A stretch of 64,000 nt of DNA from Streptomyces sp. NBC_01497 (GCF_036250695.1 NZ_CP109427.1:372001-436000); one strand, 5' to 3'. Counted from the stretch's first letter, positions 35,983 through 45,072 are shown. Notes: a model not told the origin generated them from the letters alone. A program made the numbers and translations.

Positions 35983-37401
35983 CTAGCTGCGCCGGAGCAG
36001 GCGCTTCCACCACGACCGGCGCCGCGGGGTCCCCGCGGAGACGGGAGCGGCGTCCGGCGCTGCCTGGGTCTGTACCGCGACCGGCGGCATGGCCGCAGGC
36101 ACGACTACCGGCGGCATGGCCGCAGGCACCGCCGGCGCGGCAGCCTCGCGTCGAGGGCGGGGGGTGAACGACACGGGCAGCCCGGTCAGTTGCTGGAACA
36201 TCAACGTTCCGCTGCGCTGCAGCTCGCCCGGGGCAACAGAGGGTTCGAGATCGGGCAGACGCGCGAGGAGGACCTCGATGCCGGTGTCCGCGATGGCCCG
36301 GCCGATGTCCTGCCCCGGGCATTCGTGCGGGCCGGCGCTGAACGCGAGGTGCGCGCGGTTGCCGTGCACGGGCGCCGCGTCGGGGCGGATCGACGCGTCG
36401 GGGTCGACGTTGGCCGCGGCCAGGCCCAGCAACAGCATGTCACCGGCCTTGATCTCCTGGCCACCGAGCACGGTGTCGCCGGTCGCCCAGCGGCCCAGCA
36501 CGGTGTTGATCGGCGGCTGGTCCCACAGCACCTGCTCCAGGGCGTCCGGCAGTGTCATGTGGCCGCCGGAGAGGTCGGCGCGGAACCTGCCGTCGGTGAG
36601 CACCATCTCCAGCGTGTTCGCGATGAGGTTCGCCGTGGTCTGCACGGCCGCGATGAGGATGACCCGTACGTGCGCGAGCACCTCCTCGGGACTCAGCCGC
36701 GACTCGTGCGCCAGCAACCAGGACGTGATGTCCCTGCCCGGAGTGGCGGTCTTGGTCTCCAGGAGTTGCTGCAGTACGGAAGTGACGTAGCGGTCACTCT
36801 CCAGCGCGGTCTCCGTGGCGTTGACCATGTCCTGGGCTGCCCGCACCAGCAGCGGCCCGGCCTCCTCCGGAGCGCCGATGAGCTGCGTCATGACCAGTGT
36901 GGGCAACTGAGCCGCGAAGTCGGCGACCAGGTCGGCGTGGCCCTTCTCGGAGAACTCGTCGACCAGCTGGTGGGCGAAACGGGTGATGTAGCGGCGGATG
37001 CCGCGACGGTCGAAGCCCTGCAGGGCATCCATGACCGCACTGCTCAGCCGCTCGTGCACCTCGCCGTCAGTGAAGTTGACCACAGGCCACCAGGAGACCA
37101 TGGGGCCCAGCGGGTGGTCGGCAGGGACCTTGCCCTCGGCCATGTCGCGCCAGACGCGCGAGTCGCGGGCGAAGCGGGACGGTGTCCTGGCCACCTCCAG
37201 GTTCTCCCGATACCCCAGGACGAGCCAGGCGGGCAGGTCCCCGTGCACCAGGACCGGGGCCACCGGACCGTGTTCGGCCCGCAGCTTCTCGTACAGGCCC
37301 TTGGGGTCGCCGTCGGCCTCGGGCCCGTACAGCCGCCTCGTCCCATTGGTGTCAGAGACGTGCGCCGGGCAGCCGGGGGGTGGGGTGGGGGGAGTGCTCA
37401 C
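35983..37401 (-). CDS. CYP157-like cytochrome P450 of the conservon (CvnE)
   Basis: A 472-residue P450. Haem-binding FSAGPHECPG (354-363, Cys361) is normal. The K-helix reads EQVLW at 289-293 where other P450s have ExxR, so both the Glu and Arg of that motif are replaced. The same loss (EQSLW) defines the CYP157 family, known from streptomycete conservons. I-helix AAVQTT is also atypical. The C-terminus adds about 60 residues of Pro/Ala-Val-Met-Pro repeats and a basic RRRSWWKRLLRRS end, perhaps for docking. GTG start overlaps the GTPase stop (GTGA). CYP157 oxidation substrates are unknown. Confidence 0.9.
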   Translation of the reverse strand: MSTPPTPPPGCPAHVSDTNGTRRLYGPEADGDPKGLYEKLRAEHGPVAPVLVHGDLPAWLVLGYRENLEVARTPSRFARDSRVWRDMAEGKVPADHPLGPMVSWWPVVNFTDGEVHERLSSAVMDALQGFDRRGIRRYITRFAHQLVDEFSEKGHADLVADFAAQLPTLVMTQLIGAPEEAGPLLVRAAQDMVNATETALESDRYVTSVLQQLLETKTATPGRDITSWLLAHESRLSPEEVLAHVRVILIAAVQTTANLIANTLEMVLTDGRFRADLSGGHMTLPDALEQVLWDQPPINTVLGRWATGDTVLGGQEIKAGDMLLLGLAAANVDPDASIRPDAAPVHGNRAHLAFSAGPHECPGQDIGRAIADTGIEVLLARLPDLEPSVAPGELQRSGTLMFQQLTGLPVSFTPRPRREAAAPAVPAAMPPVVVPAAMPPVAVQTQAAPDAAPVSAGTPRRRSWWKRLLRRS

Positions 37402-38021
37402 GATGCCTCCGAAGTAGCGGAGAGGGAGTAGAGGTAGCGCATGAGCGCGATCAGGACGTCCCGGCTGTCCTCGCGCTTGCGGGCGTCGCAGAAGTGGATG
37501 GGGACGTGTTCCGGCAGGTCCAGGGCGCTGCGCAACTCCTTCACGTCGTAGCGGGGCGCGTTGGGGAAGGAGTTGACCGCGACCAGGAAGGGCACACCGC
37601 GCTCTTCGAGCAGGCCCATGGCGTCGAAACTCACCTCCAGCCGGGCGGTGTCGACCAGCACAACGGCCCCCAGCGCTCCTTCGAACAGTCCGCGCCACAG
37701 GAACCAGAAACGCTCCTGGCCCGGGGTTCCGAAGAGGTAGAGGATCAGCTCCTGGTTGATGCTGATCCGGCCGAAGTCCAGCGCGACCGTGGTGTGCGTC
37801 TTGCCTTCGACCCCTGCTGTGTCGTCGACGCCGATGCCGGCCTGCGTCATGGTCTCCTCGGTCCTCAGGGGCCGAATCTCACTCACCGCGCCGACCAGGG
37901 TCGTCTTGCCGACCCCGAACCCACCAACGATCAACACCTTGGCCGCGGTGGCCGCGGTCGCCGGCAGTACGTCTTCCGGCCGCGGGCCCTCGGGGAGCGG
38001 CTCAGAGCTTCTGAAGTCCAT
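37398..38021 (-). CDS. cvnD: Conservon small GTPase (CvnD)
   Basis: A 207-residue Ras-like/MglA-like GTPase. P-loop GGFGVGKT at residues 33-40, switch region TEETMTQAGIGVDD, G3 motif LFGTPGQERFWFLW, and G4-like VNSFPN. Conservon GTPases associate with the histidine-kinase-like CvnA and roadblock CvnB at the membrane, in a complex likened to G-protein-coupled receptors. It overlaps CvnC by 20 bases and the P450 by four, so the operon is translationally coupled. Confidence 0.93.
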   Translation of the reverse strand: MDFRSSEPLPEGPRPEDVLPATAATAAKVLIVGGFGVGKTTLVGAVSEIRPLRTEETMTQAGIGVDDTAGVEGKTHTTVALDFGRISINQELILYLFGTPGQERFWFLWRGLFEGALGAVVLVDTARLEVSFDAMGLLEERGVPFLVAVNSFPNAPRYDVKELRSALDLPEHVPIHFCDARKREDSRDVLIALMRYLYSLSATSEAS

Positions 38022-38361
38022 CGATCACTGCCTTAATCAATGCCGGGTCGGGGAGCTTGACCTGAGGTATCGGCGGACGAGCCAGCACGTGCTCCTCAGC
38101 CAGGAGATCGCCGAGCAGCACGGTCACCGCGCTCATCGGCAACGCGGTGTAGGAGGAGATCTCCGCCACCGACAACGGTGACTGGCAGAGCCGGAGGATC
38201 ACCGACTGCTCGGGGGACATGCCGGGCGTCGGCCCGGACCTGGCCACGATCAACGTGACCAGGTCGAGAGGCTTCTGACCCGTGGAACCACTGCGACCAC
38301 CGGTGATGATATACAGCCGCTCGGGACTCTCTTCCTCCCAACCGCGGCCCGGTCCGCTCAC
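38002..38361 (-). CDS. cvnC: Conservon DUF742 protein (CvnC)
   Basis: A 119-residue protein starting GTG within the CvnB stop (GTGA). DUF742 hallmarks are RLYIITGGRSGS near residue 17, LVTLIVARS, and a winged-helix-like end (CQSPLSVAEISSYTALPMSA, VTVLLGDLLAEEHVLARPP). It is a partner of the conservon GTPase complex, with a probable DNA- or protein-binding helix-turn-helix. Confidence 0.93.
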   Translation of the reverse strand: MSGPGRGWEEESPERLYIITGGRSGSTGQKPLDLVTLIVARSGPTPGMSPEQSVILRLCQSPLSVAEISSYTALPMSAVTVLLGDLLAEEHVLARPPIPQVKLPDPALIKAVIDGLQKL

Positions 38362-38762
38362 GTGGCGTGCACGTCGTGTCGCGGCGGACTGTTGAGATGC
38401 TCCCCGATCCGAAGTACCAGGTCCCGCATACGCTGCCCCATCAGTCCTGCGTCCACCCCGTCGTTGGCGAGCACCGCCAGATAGGCGCCGGCACCCGCCG
38501 CCATCAGGTAGAAGAACCCACCGTCCATCTCGATGACGAGCATCCTCATCTTCCCCGATCCGGAGGGGAGTTCAGAGGCGACGGCAGCCGCCAGGCTCTG
38601 CAGGCCCGCGCAGGCGGCAGCGAGCCGGTCCGCGGTGTCGGTCTGCGTGCTGTGCTGGGCCATCTTCAGCCCGTCGGACGACAGGACGATCACGTGGCGG
38701 GTCTGCGGGACGCTGTCCGCCAGGTCCGCGAGCATCCAGTCCAGGTTGGCCTGCTGAGTCAC
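38358..38762 (-). CDS. cvnB: Conservon roadblock/LC7 protein (CvnB)
   Basis: A 134-residue roadblock/LC7 domain protein. It reads DWMLADLADSVPQTRHVIVL, SSDGLKMAQHS, LAAACAGLQSLAAAVASELP and MRMLVIEMDGGFFYLMAAGA. Such proteins act on Ras-like GTPases as MglB-type regulators. The GTG start sits in a GTGA overlap with the sensor gene. Confidence 0.93.
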   Translation of the reverse strand: MTQQANLDWMLADLADSVPQTRHVIVLSSDGLKMAQHSTQTDTADRLAAACAGLQSLAAAVASELPSGSGKMRMLVIEMDGGFFYLMAAGAGAYLAVLANDGVDAGLMGQRMRDLVLRIGEHLNSPPRHDVHAT

Positions 38763-40249
38763 TGCTGCTCCCCCTTGCCGGTCGAGCCGGGCTTGGTGTT
38801 GTGCTGCGAGGGGTCACCGGAAACGGCACTGCTGAAGGCGGCGAACCATTCGCCGGGCTGTGCTGCCGGCTCGGATTCGGTCGACGTCTTTTCGGACGGG
38901 GGAGGCGGCGTGCTTATCTGGGCCCGGCGGCGGCGCTGCGGCAAGCCGTTGTTCGCGCGTGGGACCTCGGGGCCGATGTCGCTCTCGTCCTCGACGTATG
39001 CCGGGCCGGAGGCCGGGCGGGAAGTGGGCCGCGCCGATTCGGGAGTCTCCTCCCTCGGCCCGGAGACGGTGCCGATGCCGTGCGCCCGCGCCAGCCCGGA
39101 CACACTCGTGGTGGTGGTGATCAGCTTCTGCGGGACGACCAGGACGGCTCGCACACCACCGTACGCGGAGGCCCTCAGCGAGACCGTGAAACCGTTGGCC
39201 TGCGCCAGCTTGCCGACAGCAGCCAACCCCAGACGCGGGGTCTCCCCCAGGTCGGCCACGTCGATGCCCTGCTGCGCCTGGTGCAGCATGCGCTCGGCCC
39301 GCTTGCGGGCCTCCTCACTCATGCTGACACCGCCGTCCTCGATCTCGATGGCGATACCCGACTGCACCTCGACCGTGGTCAGATGGACCCGGGTATGCGG
39401 CGGCGAGTACCGCGTGGCGTTGTCGAGCAACTCGGCCAGGGCGTGGATCAGCGGCCCGACACCGGGACCCTCGACAGCGACCTCGGAGACCGAGTGCAGA
39501 TCGACCCGCTGGTAGGGGATGATCTGGCCCATGGCACCGCGCAGCACGCTGTACAGCGGAACGGGCTTGCGCCACTGGTGACCCGGACGTGCGCCACCGA
39601 GCACGGCGATCGTCGCGGCGAGTCGTCCGATGAGCGAGTTGCCGTGGTCCAGCTCCAGCAGATCGCCGAAGACCTCCGGTACCTGCCCGTGCCGGTCTTC
39701 CATCTGCCGCAGTTCCAGCGCCTGCTGGTGGACGAAGGCCTGGATACGCCGGGCGACGTTGACGAAGGCGCGCTGCGCGGACTCACGGAGGTCCTCCTCG
39801 GCGCTCACGGCGTCGAGGACCGATGTCAGCACCGCCCGGTGTGCCGCCTGGAACTCGGCGGTCAGGCCGGACTCAAGACCGTATCCGGCCGTCAGCGAGG
39901 CGAGCACGTCCTCCTGGAACTCGCCCTTGCGCAGGCGTTCCATCGCCTCGGGGAGCAGAACGCCGGCCAGCCGCACGGTGGCGTTCTCCTGCTGTGACAA
40001 CGCAGTGCGCTGCGCGGCCACGGTGGCAGTCAGTTCCTTGATACGCCTGCCTCGGCGCGCTGCGACACCCCCGACGGCAGCCGTCACAACGACGGCCACC
40101 ACACCGAGCACCACGACCAGCGTGCGAGCCGAGGACGGGACCAGGTAACCGATCAGCGCAGCGACCGCCGCCGTCGCAACGGCCGGCAGCAGCCATAGGC
40201 GCGACGCCTCGGATCCTGCAGCTCCGGGCGGTGATTCTTTGCGGACCAT
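38759..40249 (-). CDS. cvnA: Conservon sensor histidine-kinase-like protein (CvnA)
   Basis: A 496-residue membrane sensor. ATG 40249 follows AGG five bases upstream; TTG 40261 is the alternative. Two N-terminal helices (LLPAVATAAVAALIGYLV, TLVVVLGVVAVVVTAAVGG) flank a very short loop. The cytoplasmic part has a dimerisation region (FVNVARRIQAFVHQQALELR) and an ATPase domain with N-box LAELLDNATRYSPP, EIEDGGVSM and LGLAAVGKLAQANGF. The clear phosphoacceptor His of ordinary kinases is not obvious. The last 120 residues are polar and disordered. It heads the conservon operon. Confidence 0.92.
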   Translation of the reverse strand: MVRKESPPGAAGSEASRLWLLPAVATAAVAALIGYLVPSSARTLVVVLGVVAVVVTAAVGGVAARRGRRIKELTATVAAQRTALSQQENATVRLAGVLLPEAMERLRKGEFQEDVLASLTAGYGLESGLTAEFQAAHRAVLTSVLDAVSAEEDLRESAQRAFVNVARRIQAFVHQQALELRQMEDRHGQVPEVFGDLLELDHGNSLIGRLAATIAVLGGARPGHQWRKPVPLYSVLRGAMGQIIPYQRVDLHSVSEVAVEGPGVGPLIHALAELLDNATRYSPPHTRVHLTTVEVQSGIAIEIEDGGVSMSEEARKRAERMLHQAQQGIDVADLGETPRLGLAAVGKLAQANGFTVSLRASAYGGVRAVLVVPQKLITTTTSVSGLARAHGIGTVSGPREETPESARPTSRPASGPAYVEDESDIGPEVPRANNGLPQRRRRAQISTPPPPSEKTSTESEPAAQPGEWFAAFSSAVSGDPSQHNTKPGSTGKGEQQ

Positions 40250-41489
40250 CAGCACCTTCAAATTATCAGACGAATGACGATGGGCGGGAGCATAACGGTG
40301 CCCGGCAGGGGCAGTTGACCGAAGCCTCGTTCATCACCCAATGGAGCAACAGGCACGACAGTTCCACATCTGAACCTGTACTCTCCCGCCGCCCGGTCAA
40401 CATGGCAGGCCTGCGGGCCAGATGGCAGGGGTTTGCCACGTGCATGTGCCATCCCGGCGACGGACTCCGGGCCCTGCTCGCCGCCCCTCATGCGTCGCAC
40501 CGACATCGTTTCTTTCACGCGATCTCCACCTGGGAACGCGTCGTTGCCGGCTTCCCGCCACCCGGGCCGTCCATCGACCCAGGTGAGATTGGCGACAGCA
40601 GGGCACTACAGTCGGTCAGCGAAGAGCGCTCCGCTCGGCCGACGAAGGGTCAGATCGCCGCGGCAGAGCGTCCCTTCTGCCGATGCTGCCGAGGCGGCCG
40701 GCGCCTCCGGCGAATCGCGACCGCCCGGCTTCTTCAGCAGGTCATCGAGGTTACGGCAGGGAGGCACGCACCCGTCCGCCACGGTGGAAGCCCGGGGGCC
40801 GGCCGCTCCCGGACCGACACGGACGGGCAGAGGATGCCTCTCGCATCGGGGGGCAGGAAGCCGTTGGCGACCCCCGCTGCCCCGTTGGTGATCAAGATCA
40901 CCGGCTCGGGACGGATATCGCGCGCTCAGGGCGCCACGCGCGATCCGGTCCGCTGGTCCGATGGTCCGCCGATGAGGACGTCCGTCGCGGTCACGGGCGC
41001 CCATCGCGGGTCGACCACCTCCAGCTCTCACGCCGGCCAGGCACGCCTGGCGCTGTCAGACACCTGCGCGCCACCGCCGCATTCGACAGAGACGACGACA
41101 CGCAGGAGCGTAAAAGCGCTGGAAGGCTACGAAGCATTCGCATTCCTGCCCGATGTCCAGGAATGGCGTACACCAGGATTTCGGCCATACGCGTCATCAG
41201 AACGCCGCCTCGCTGAACAGCCACCTGCCGCCGCACCCTGCGGAGCCGGCACGTAAGATCATCCGAGTCGTGAAAGCGCCCCCTCCGGCGCGCGCGGACC
41301 GATGTCGTTCGCAACGCGACCCCGTAACACCGAACACCGAACGCCGAGGATGTCGTGCTGATTTCCGGGGCCCGCAGGGTTTCCGCAGCCGGGCCGACGA
41401 ACCGGTGTGGCCACACGGGCGCAGCGCGCTCGGGTCCACCACCGCAGGCAGGCGCGGCCATGACGCGCACCCTTGCGCCGGCAGGCCCC
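40250..41489. other. Gene-poor 1.2 kb between the conservon and the deacetylase gene
   Basis: The conservon promoter must lie at the left end. Minus-strand pieces at 40840-41020 (VDPRWAPVTATDVLIGGPSD, PVILITNGAAGVANGFLPPD) look like real protein but are separated by stops, so a decayed gene is possible. I could not identify it. Confidence 0.4.
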
Positions 41490-42350
41490 CTATGACCTGT
41501 GGCGTTCCTGTCGGCCGTGGTCGCGCAGTGGTCCGACTCGCCAGCCGCGTTCCGCACACGTGTCCAGGAGCCGCGGCACGGCACCCAGTGTCACCCGCCA
41601 CGAGCCGGGGGCCGACGTGCAGTCGGAGTCATGGAGCAGGACGGTGCCGCCACCGCGCAGGGACCGCATGACGGTGTCGTGCACGGAGCGCGGCGTGGCG
41701 CCGCGCCGCCAGTCCTCACCCCACGCCGTCCACAGGACGGGCCGCATGCCGAGTGCGCGGCAGGCCAGGTACGCGGAGGCACTGAACACCCCGTAGGGCG
41801 GACGGAACAGCGTGGGCGGTGTACCGAGCACGTGCGCCGCCACATCGTGCACCCGGGCGATGTCCGCAGCGGTGGCTCGGGGCCCGCGCAGCAGTGCGGG
41901 ACGGTGGGCCCAGCCGTGCACACCGATCTCGTGGCCTGCCGAGGCGATGTCCCGCGCGAGCCCGGGAGCGTGCACGAGCATCTCACCCAACAGGAAGAAG
42001 GTGGCGCGGACACCGGCGCGTTCCAACAGTCGCAGGAAGTGCGGAGTGGACTGAGGGTCGGGCCCGTCGTCGAACGTGAGCGCCACGTGCCCGGGGTCGC
42101 CCCGGCCGGCGAGTGCGGGCATGAACCGGTTGCGCAGGGGCCCGAACGTGGATACCGCGGGCGCCGCGTGCACCGTCGTCAGGGCGGCGAGAGCGCCCGA
42201 AGCGGTGAGCACGGCGGCCCCGGCCCGGCCCGCACCACCGAGCCCGGAGAACGCCCCGGCAGCGGCGCCCACGACGGCCACGGCCGCCGTCGCAGTCACA
42301 GCCGCTGTTGCTGTTGCTGTTGCTGTTGCTGTGAGGTGCCCGGTCACCAT
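41490..42350 (-). CDS. NodB-type polysaccharide deacetylase
   Basis: A 286-residue membrane-anchored CE4 enzyme. Residues 1-60 hold two hydrophobic segments with the low-complexity TATATATAAVTATAA tract encoded by a GTTGCT microsatellite. The catalytic domain has TFDDGPDPQ (metal-binding Asp pair), GHEIGVHGWAHR (His-xxx-His), RPPYG and TVLLHDSD. Such enzymes remove acetyl groups from N-acetylated sugars of peptidoglycan or exopolysaccharide. The start ATG overlaps the end of the glycosyltransferase gene by seven bases, so the two are coupled and probably act on one glycan or glycolipid. Confidence 0.88.
   Translation of the reverse strand: MVTGHLTATATATATAAVTATAAVAVVGAAAGAFSGLGGAGRAGAAVLTASGALAALTTVHAAPAVSTFGPLRNRFMPALAGRGDPGHVALTFDDGPDPQSTPHFLRLLERAGVRATFFLLGEMLVHAPGLARDIASAGHEIGVHGWAHRPALLRGPRATAADIARVHDVAAHVLGTPPTLFRPPYGVFSASAYLACRALGMRPVLWTAWGEDWRRGATPRSVHDTVMRSLRGGGTVLLHDSDCTSAPGSWRVTLGAVPRLLDTCAERGWRVGPLRDHGRQERHRS
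42304..42332. repeat. Hexanucleotide microsatellite (GCTGTT)4.8
   Basis: Four full GCTGTT units and a partial fifth lie in the signal/anchor part of the deacetylase gene. Because the unit is six bases, length change adds or removes Thr-Ala or Ala-Thr pairs without a frameshift. Confidence 0.85.
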
Positions 42351-43705
42351 GCGTGGTCCTCCAGGAATCGGTGGGCTGCAGTGGTCAGGCGCACCGGCAC
42401 GGAGGCACCGGCCGCGTTCGCCAGCGGGGCCCCGATGCCCAGCGCGAGCGTCAGGGCAAGTCCCGTGGCCGCCACGAACGTCGGCCGAGGCCGGCGTACC
42501 TGGGCGGCGGCGCGTGTCACGCGCGCCGTACGGGTCACCGTCGCCGCGTGGCCACTCGGGGCGACGGCCGGGACCCGGGCCGGACGTGGCACACGGGGCG
42601 CCTCGGCCCCTCCGGCGGCCGTCGCGATGGCGCCCGCCGGCCCCGCCCCGGGTGGGAACAGAGCAAGCCCCGTGGCCCGTTGCCGCTCCCCACGAGCGCC
42701 GGTCGTCAACTCGACGATGGCCGTGTCGAGTTCATCGTCATCACGTACCCACGGCGCAAGCCCGGCCGCTTCCAGCGCCGCCGCGTTCGTCCGGCCGTGA
42801 CCGGGTATGCATCGGTAGCTCAGGACGGGAAGCCCGGTGGCGAAGGCCTCCAACGAGGTCATCCCGCCGGCGTTCTGCACCAGGACGTCGCAAGCTCGCA
42901 TCAGGGCACCCATGTCGGGCTCCCAACCGCGCACGTGCGCGAAACCCTCGGCGCGTAGCCGCCGCAGCAGGGCCGCGTTGGTCCCGCAGACCACCACCGG
43001 CACGGCCGTGCCACCGTCACGTATCTCGGACGCCGCCCTGCGCACCTGGCCGACTCCCCAGGAACCGGCCACGAGCAGGGCGAGGACCGAGTCGGACGGG
43101 AGTGCGAACCGCTCGCGAATCGCGCGCCGTTCGGACTCGTCCACCGGACCGAACGCGGGCCCGGCCACCGGTCCCGCCACGTGCACCCCCCGCGCGCCGA
43201 GGGCCCGCGCCTCCCCGGCCGGCACGTCATGCGCAGCGAGGTGCACGTCGACTCCCGGAGCGACCCAGAGGGGGTGGACGGAGAAGTCCGTCAGATAGGT
43301 GATCGCCGGCACCTCCAGCGCGCCGCGCTCGCGCAGCGCCCCCAGCACCTGCCCTGCCGCCGGATAGGTCGCCACAACGGCAGATGTCGCGGGTGTCACC
43401 GTCAGCGCCGTGCGGCGCTCGGCTCGGCGCAGCAGCAGCCGCAGCACGAGGCCGGGCCGGCCCGTCCTGCCCATCGCCGCGTAGATCCACTGGTAGAGCG
43501 AGGGGGCGAGGACGAGCAGCCGGTGGTACGCGCCCGACAGCAGCCGCCCGAGTCCGTACGGCAGCAGGTCCACGAAGTCGTACCGGTCGACGGCGAATCC
43601 GGCGGCCTCCAGCCGCCGGGTCAGCTCGGCCGCCGCGCCGTCGTGGCCCGCGCCCACGCTCGCCGAGATGACCGTAATGCGCCGGGAGGCGCGGATAGCG
43701 GGCAT
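42344..43705 (-). CDS. MGDG-synthase-like glycosyltransferase with C-terminal membrane segment
   Basis: A 453-residue GT-B enzyme (GT28 type). The N-domain opens ITVISASVGAGHDGAAAELT, as in diacylglycerol glycosyltransferases; YLTDFSVHPLWVAPGVDVHL follows. The C-domain has LLVAGSWGVGQV, VVVCGTNAALLRRL and the donor-binding VQNAGGMTSLEAFATGLPVL. Residues about 350-453 add a linker and a hydrophobic TFVAATGLALTLALGIGAPL segment. It likely sugars a membrane lipid; the product may be modified by the coupled deacetylase. ATG 43705 is preferred to 43723, which touches the operator dyad. Confidence 0.85.
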   Translation of the reverse strand: MPAIRASRRITVISASVGAGHDGAAAELTRRLEAAGFAVDRYDFVDLLPYGLGRLLSGAYHRLLVLAPSLYQWIYAAMGRTGRPGLVLRLLLRRAERRTALTVTPATSAVVATYPAAGQVLGALRERGALEVPAITYLTDFSVHPLWVAPGVDVHLAAHDVPAGEARALGARGVHVAGPVAGPAFGPVDESERRAIRERFALPSDSVLALLVAGSWGVGQVRRAASEIRDGGTAVPVVVCGTNAALLRRLRAEGFAHVRGWEPDMGALMRACDVLVQNAGGMTSLEAFATGLPVLSYRCIPGHGRTNAAALEAAGLAPWVRDDDELDTAIVELTTGARGERQRATGLALFPPGAGPAGAIATAAGGAEAPRVPRPARVPAVAPSGHAATVTRTARVTRAAAQVRRPRPTFVAATGLALTLALGIGAPLANAAGASVPVRLTTAAHRFLEDHAW

Positions 43706-43728
43706 GACAGGAGGCCCTTTCATAGCTA

Positions 43729-43741
43729 CTACATGATGTAG
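43729..43741. promoter_or_regulatory. Dyad A: CTACAT-G-ATGTAG upstream of the glycosyltransferase operon
   Basis: Perfect 13-bp dyad. Read with the gene, the 18 bases CTACATCATGTAGTAGCT match dyad B (44921-44938) at 17 of 18 positions. It resembles the BlaI/MecI operator core, CTACA-N3-TGTAG. Confidence 0.75.
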
Positions 43742-43802
43742 AGGTGAGAACGGACCAGGACCCTAGCAGCGGAATGCGACGGCACGGACGACGGCCCCCA
43801 GA

Positions 43803-43826
43803 ATCGTCTACTGTTCCGTAGACGAT
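43803..43826. promoter_or_regulatory. Dyad ATCGTCTAC-N6-GTAGACGAT upstream of the PAP2 gene
   Basis: Nine-base arms match perfectly across six bases. It ends one base before the first possible ATG of the PAP2 gene, so it must overlap the promoter or start. It shares CTAC/GTAG half-sites with dyads A, B and C, with one more spacer base. Confidence 0.7.
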
Positions 43827-43827
43827 A

Positions 43828-44709
43828 ATGGCGCTCGATCGGACGGCGCCGGACGCCGGGACGGTGACAGCGATGAGCGGACGACAGAGAACTCCGTACC
43901 GACGGGGAGGCCCGGACCCGGGCAGGCTCGGCGGGCGCGCGCCGCTGCTGCTCGGGCCGGCCTGCCTCCTCGCCTTCGCCGCACTCGCCGCGGCGGTCAC
44001 GACGTCCTCGACCGTGCCACTGCCGGGCGACGCGTCCGTCGCTCACTGGGCGGTGACTCACCGCCCGGCGGTCGCCGTCGCCACGGCGCGGGCCCTCACC
44101 TCGACCGGTACGGGGGCGGTTCCGTATCTGCTGGCGGCCCTGGCGGGACTGGTCGCCGGGCCGGGCCTTCTCGCAGGAGGGCAGGGCCCACGCGCGCGAG
44201 GGTGGGGCGCGGTCATCTGCTCGGCCGTGCTCCTGGCCGGGCAGGGACTGCGGCTCGTGGCACTCGCCGCGATCGCGCGCCCCCGCCCGCCCGCGGCCGA
44301 CTGGGCGACCCATGCGTCGAACTGGTCCTTCCCGTCCGGGCACGCCACGACGTCAGCGATCACGGCGGGCCTGCTCGTCGGCGCCGTCCTGGTCCGCGCG
44401 CCGCGCTTCCGCGGCACGCTGGTCGCGCTGGTCCTCTGCTGGGGCGTCGCGGTCGGGCTGACGCGCGCGTACCTCGCGGTCCACTGGGCGAGTGACGTCG
44501 TGGGGGGCTGGCTGTTCGCGACGGCCTGGCTCTGTCTGTGCGCCCTGCTGCTCGGCCGGCCGGCGCGCCTCGCGCGGCGCGAGGTGTCAGGCCCCGAGCC
44601 GTCGCACGTGGCATGTCCGCCCCGGGACGGGCAGCACGGCGGGGCTGCGGTCCCGGACGACGAGCACCCGAGGCCGCGACGCGACGATCCCCGAAAGGAC
44701 CACGGGTGA
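43828..44709 (+). CDS. PAP2 superfamily membrane phosphatase
   Basis: A 293-residue protein with six predicted helices and the three phosphatidic-acid-phosphatase motifs: IARPRPP (degenerate KxxxxxxRP), SFPSGHATTSA, and TRAYLAVHWASDVVGG. Members dephosphorylate phosphatidate, undecaprenyl diphosphate or similar lipids in the membrane. The tail (about 50 residues) is charged and disordered. ATG 43828 immediately follows a perfect dyad; ATG 43873 (MSGRQRTP) is a likely alternative. It is divergent from the glycosyltransferase operon and so belongs to the same envelope locus. Confidence 0.87.
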   Translation: MALDRTAPDAGTVTAMSGRQRTPYRRGGPDPGRLGGRAPLLLGPACLLAFAALAAAVTTSSTVPLPGDASVAHWAVTHRPAVAVATARALTSTGTGAVPYLLAALAGLVAGPGLLAGGQGPRARGWGAVICSAVLLAGQGLRLVALAAIARPRPPAADWATHASNWSFPSGHATTSAITAGLLVGAVLVRAPRFRGTLVALVLCWGVAVGLTRAYLAVHWASDVVGGWLFATAWLCLCALLLGRPARLARREVSGPEPSHVACPPRDGQHGGAAVPDDEHPRPRRDDPRKDHG

Positions 44710-45072
44710 ACCGGCGCCCACAGGGCGCCGGGCGGCCCGGAGGGCCGTGGTCGCCGGGTCGCGTCCGCTCACGCGGCCACCGTCGGCTGAGGACATCCAC
44801 GGTGACGGAGCCGCGGAAGGGCGTGTGCGGCGCCACGCCCGACGCACCGGCGAAGGCCGGGCCCGGACGGGCCGCGCCCGGACGCAGGCCCCCGGATGGA
44901 CCACCCGACGCGCCGAATATCTACGTCATGTAGTAGCTTCGGGGCAGACCTGGCGCGGCCGGTCCGCGACCGAAGCGGCGGGTTCCCCGCGCGCACGCGC
45001 CCCACGGCGCCCTATGGCTTCCCGGCGAACCGGAGCACGCTCCTCACTGTCTCAACGTCGCAAGGACCAGAG
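44710..45072. promoter_or_regulatory. Intergenic region with dyad B before the ABC exporter
   Basis: Apart from dyad B, CTACGT-C-ATGTAG at 44921-44933 followed by TAGCT, no feature or gene is seen. The dyad lies 140 bases before the ATPase start and has the same orientation relative to its gene as dyad A. TGTAGTAG at its right end could double as a -10 element. Confidence 0.65.
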
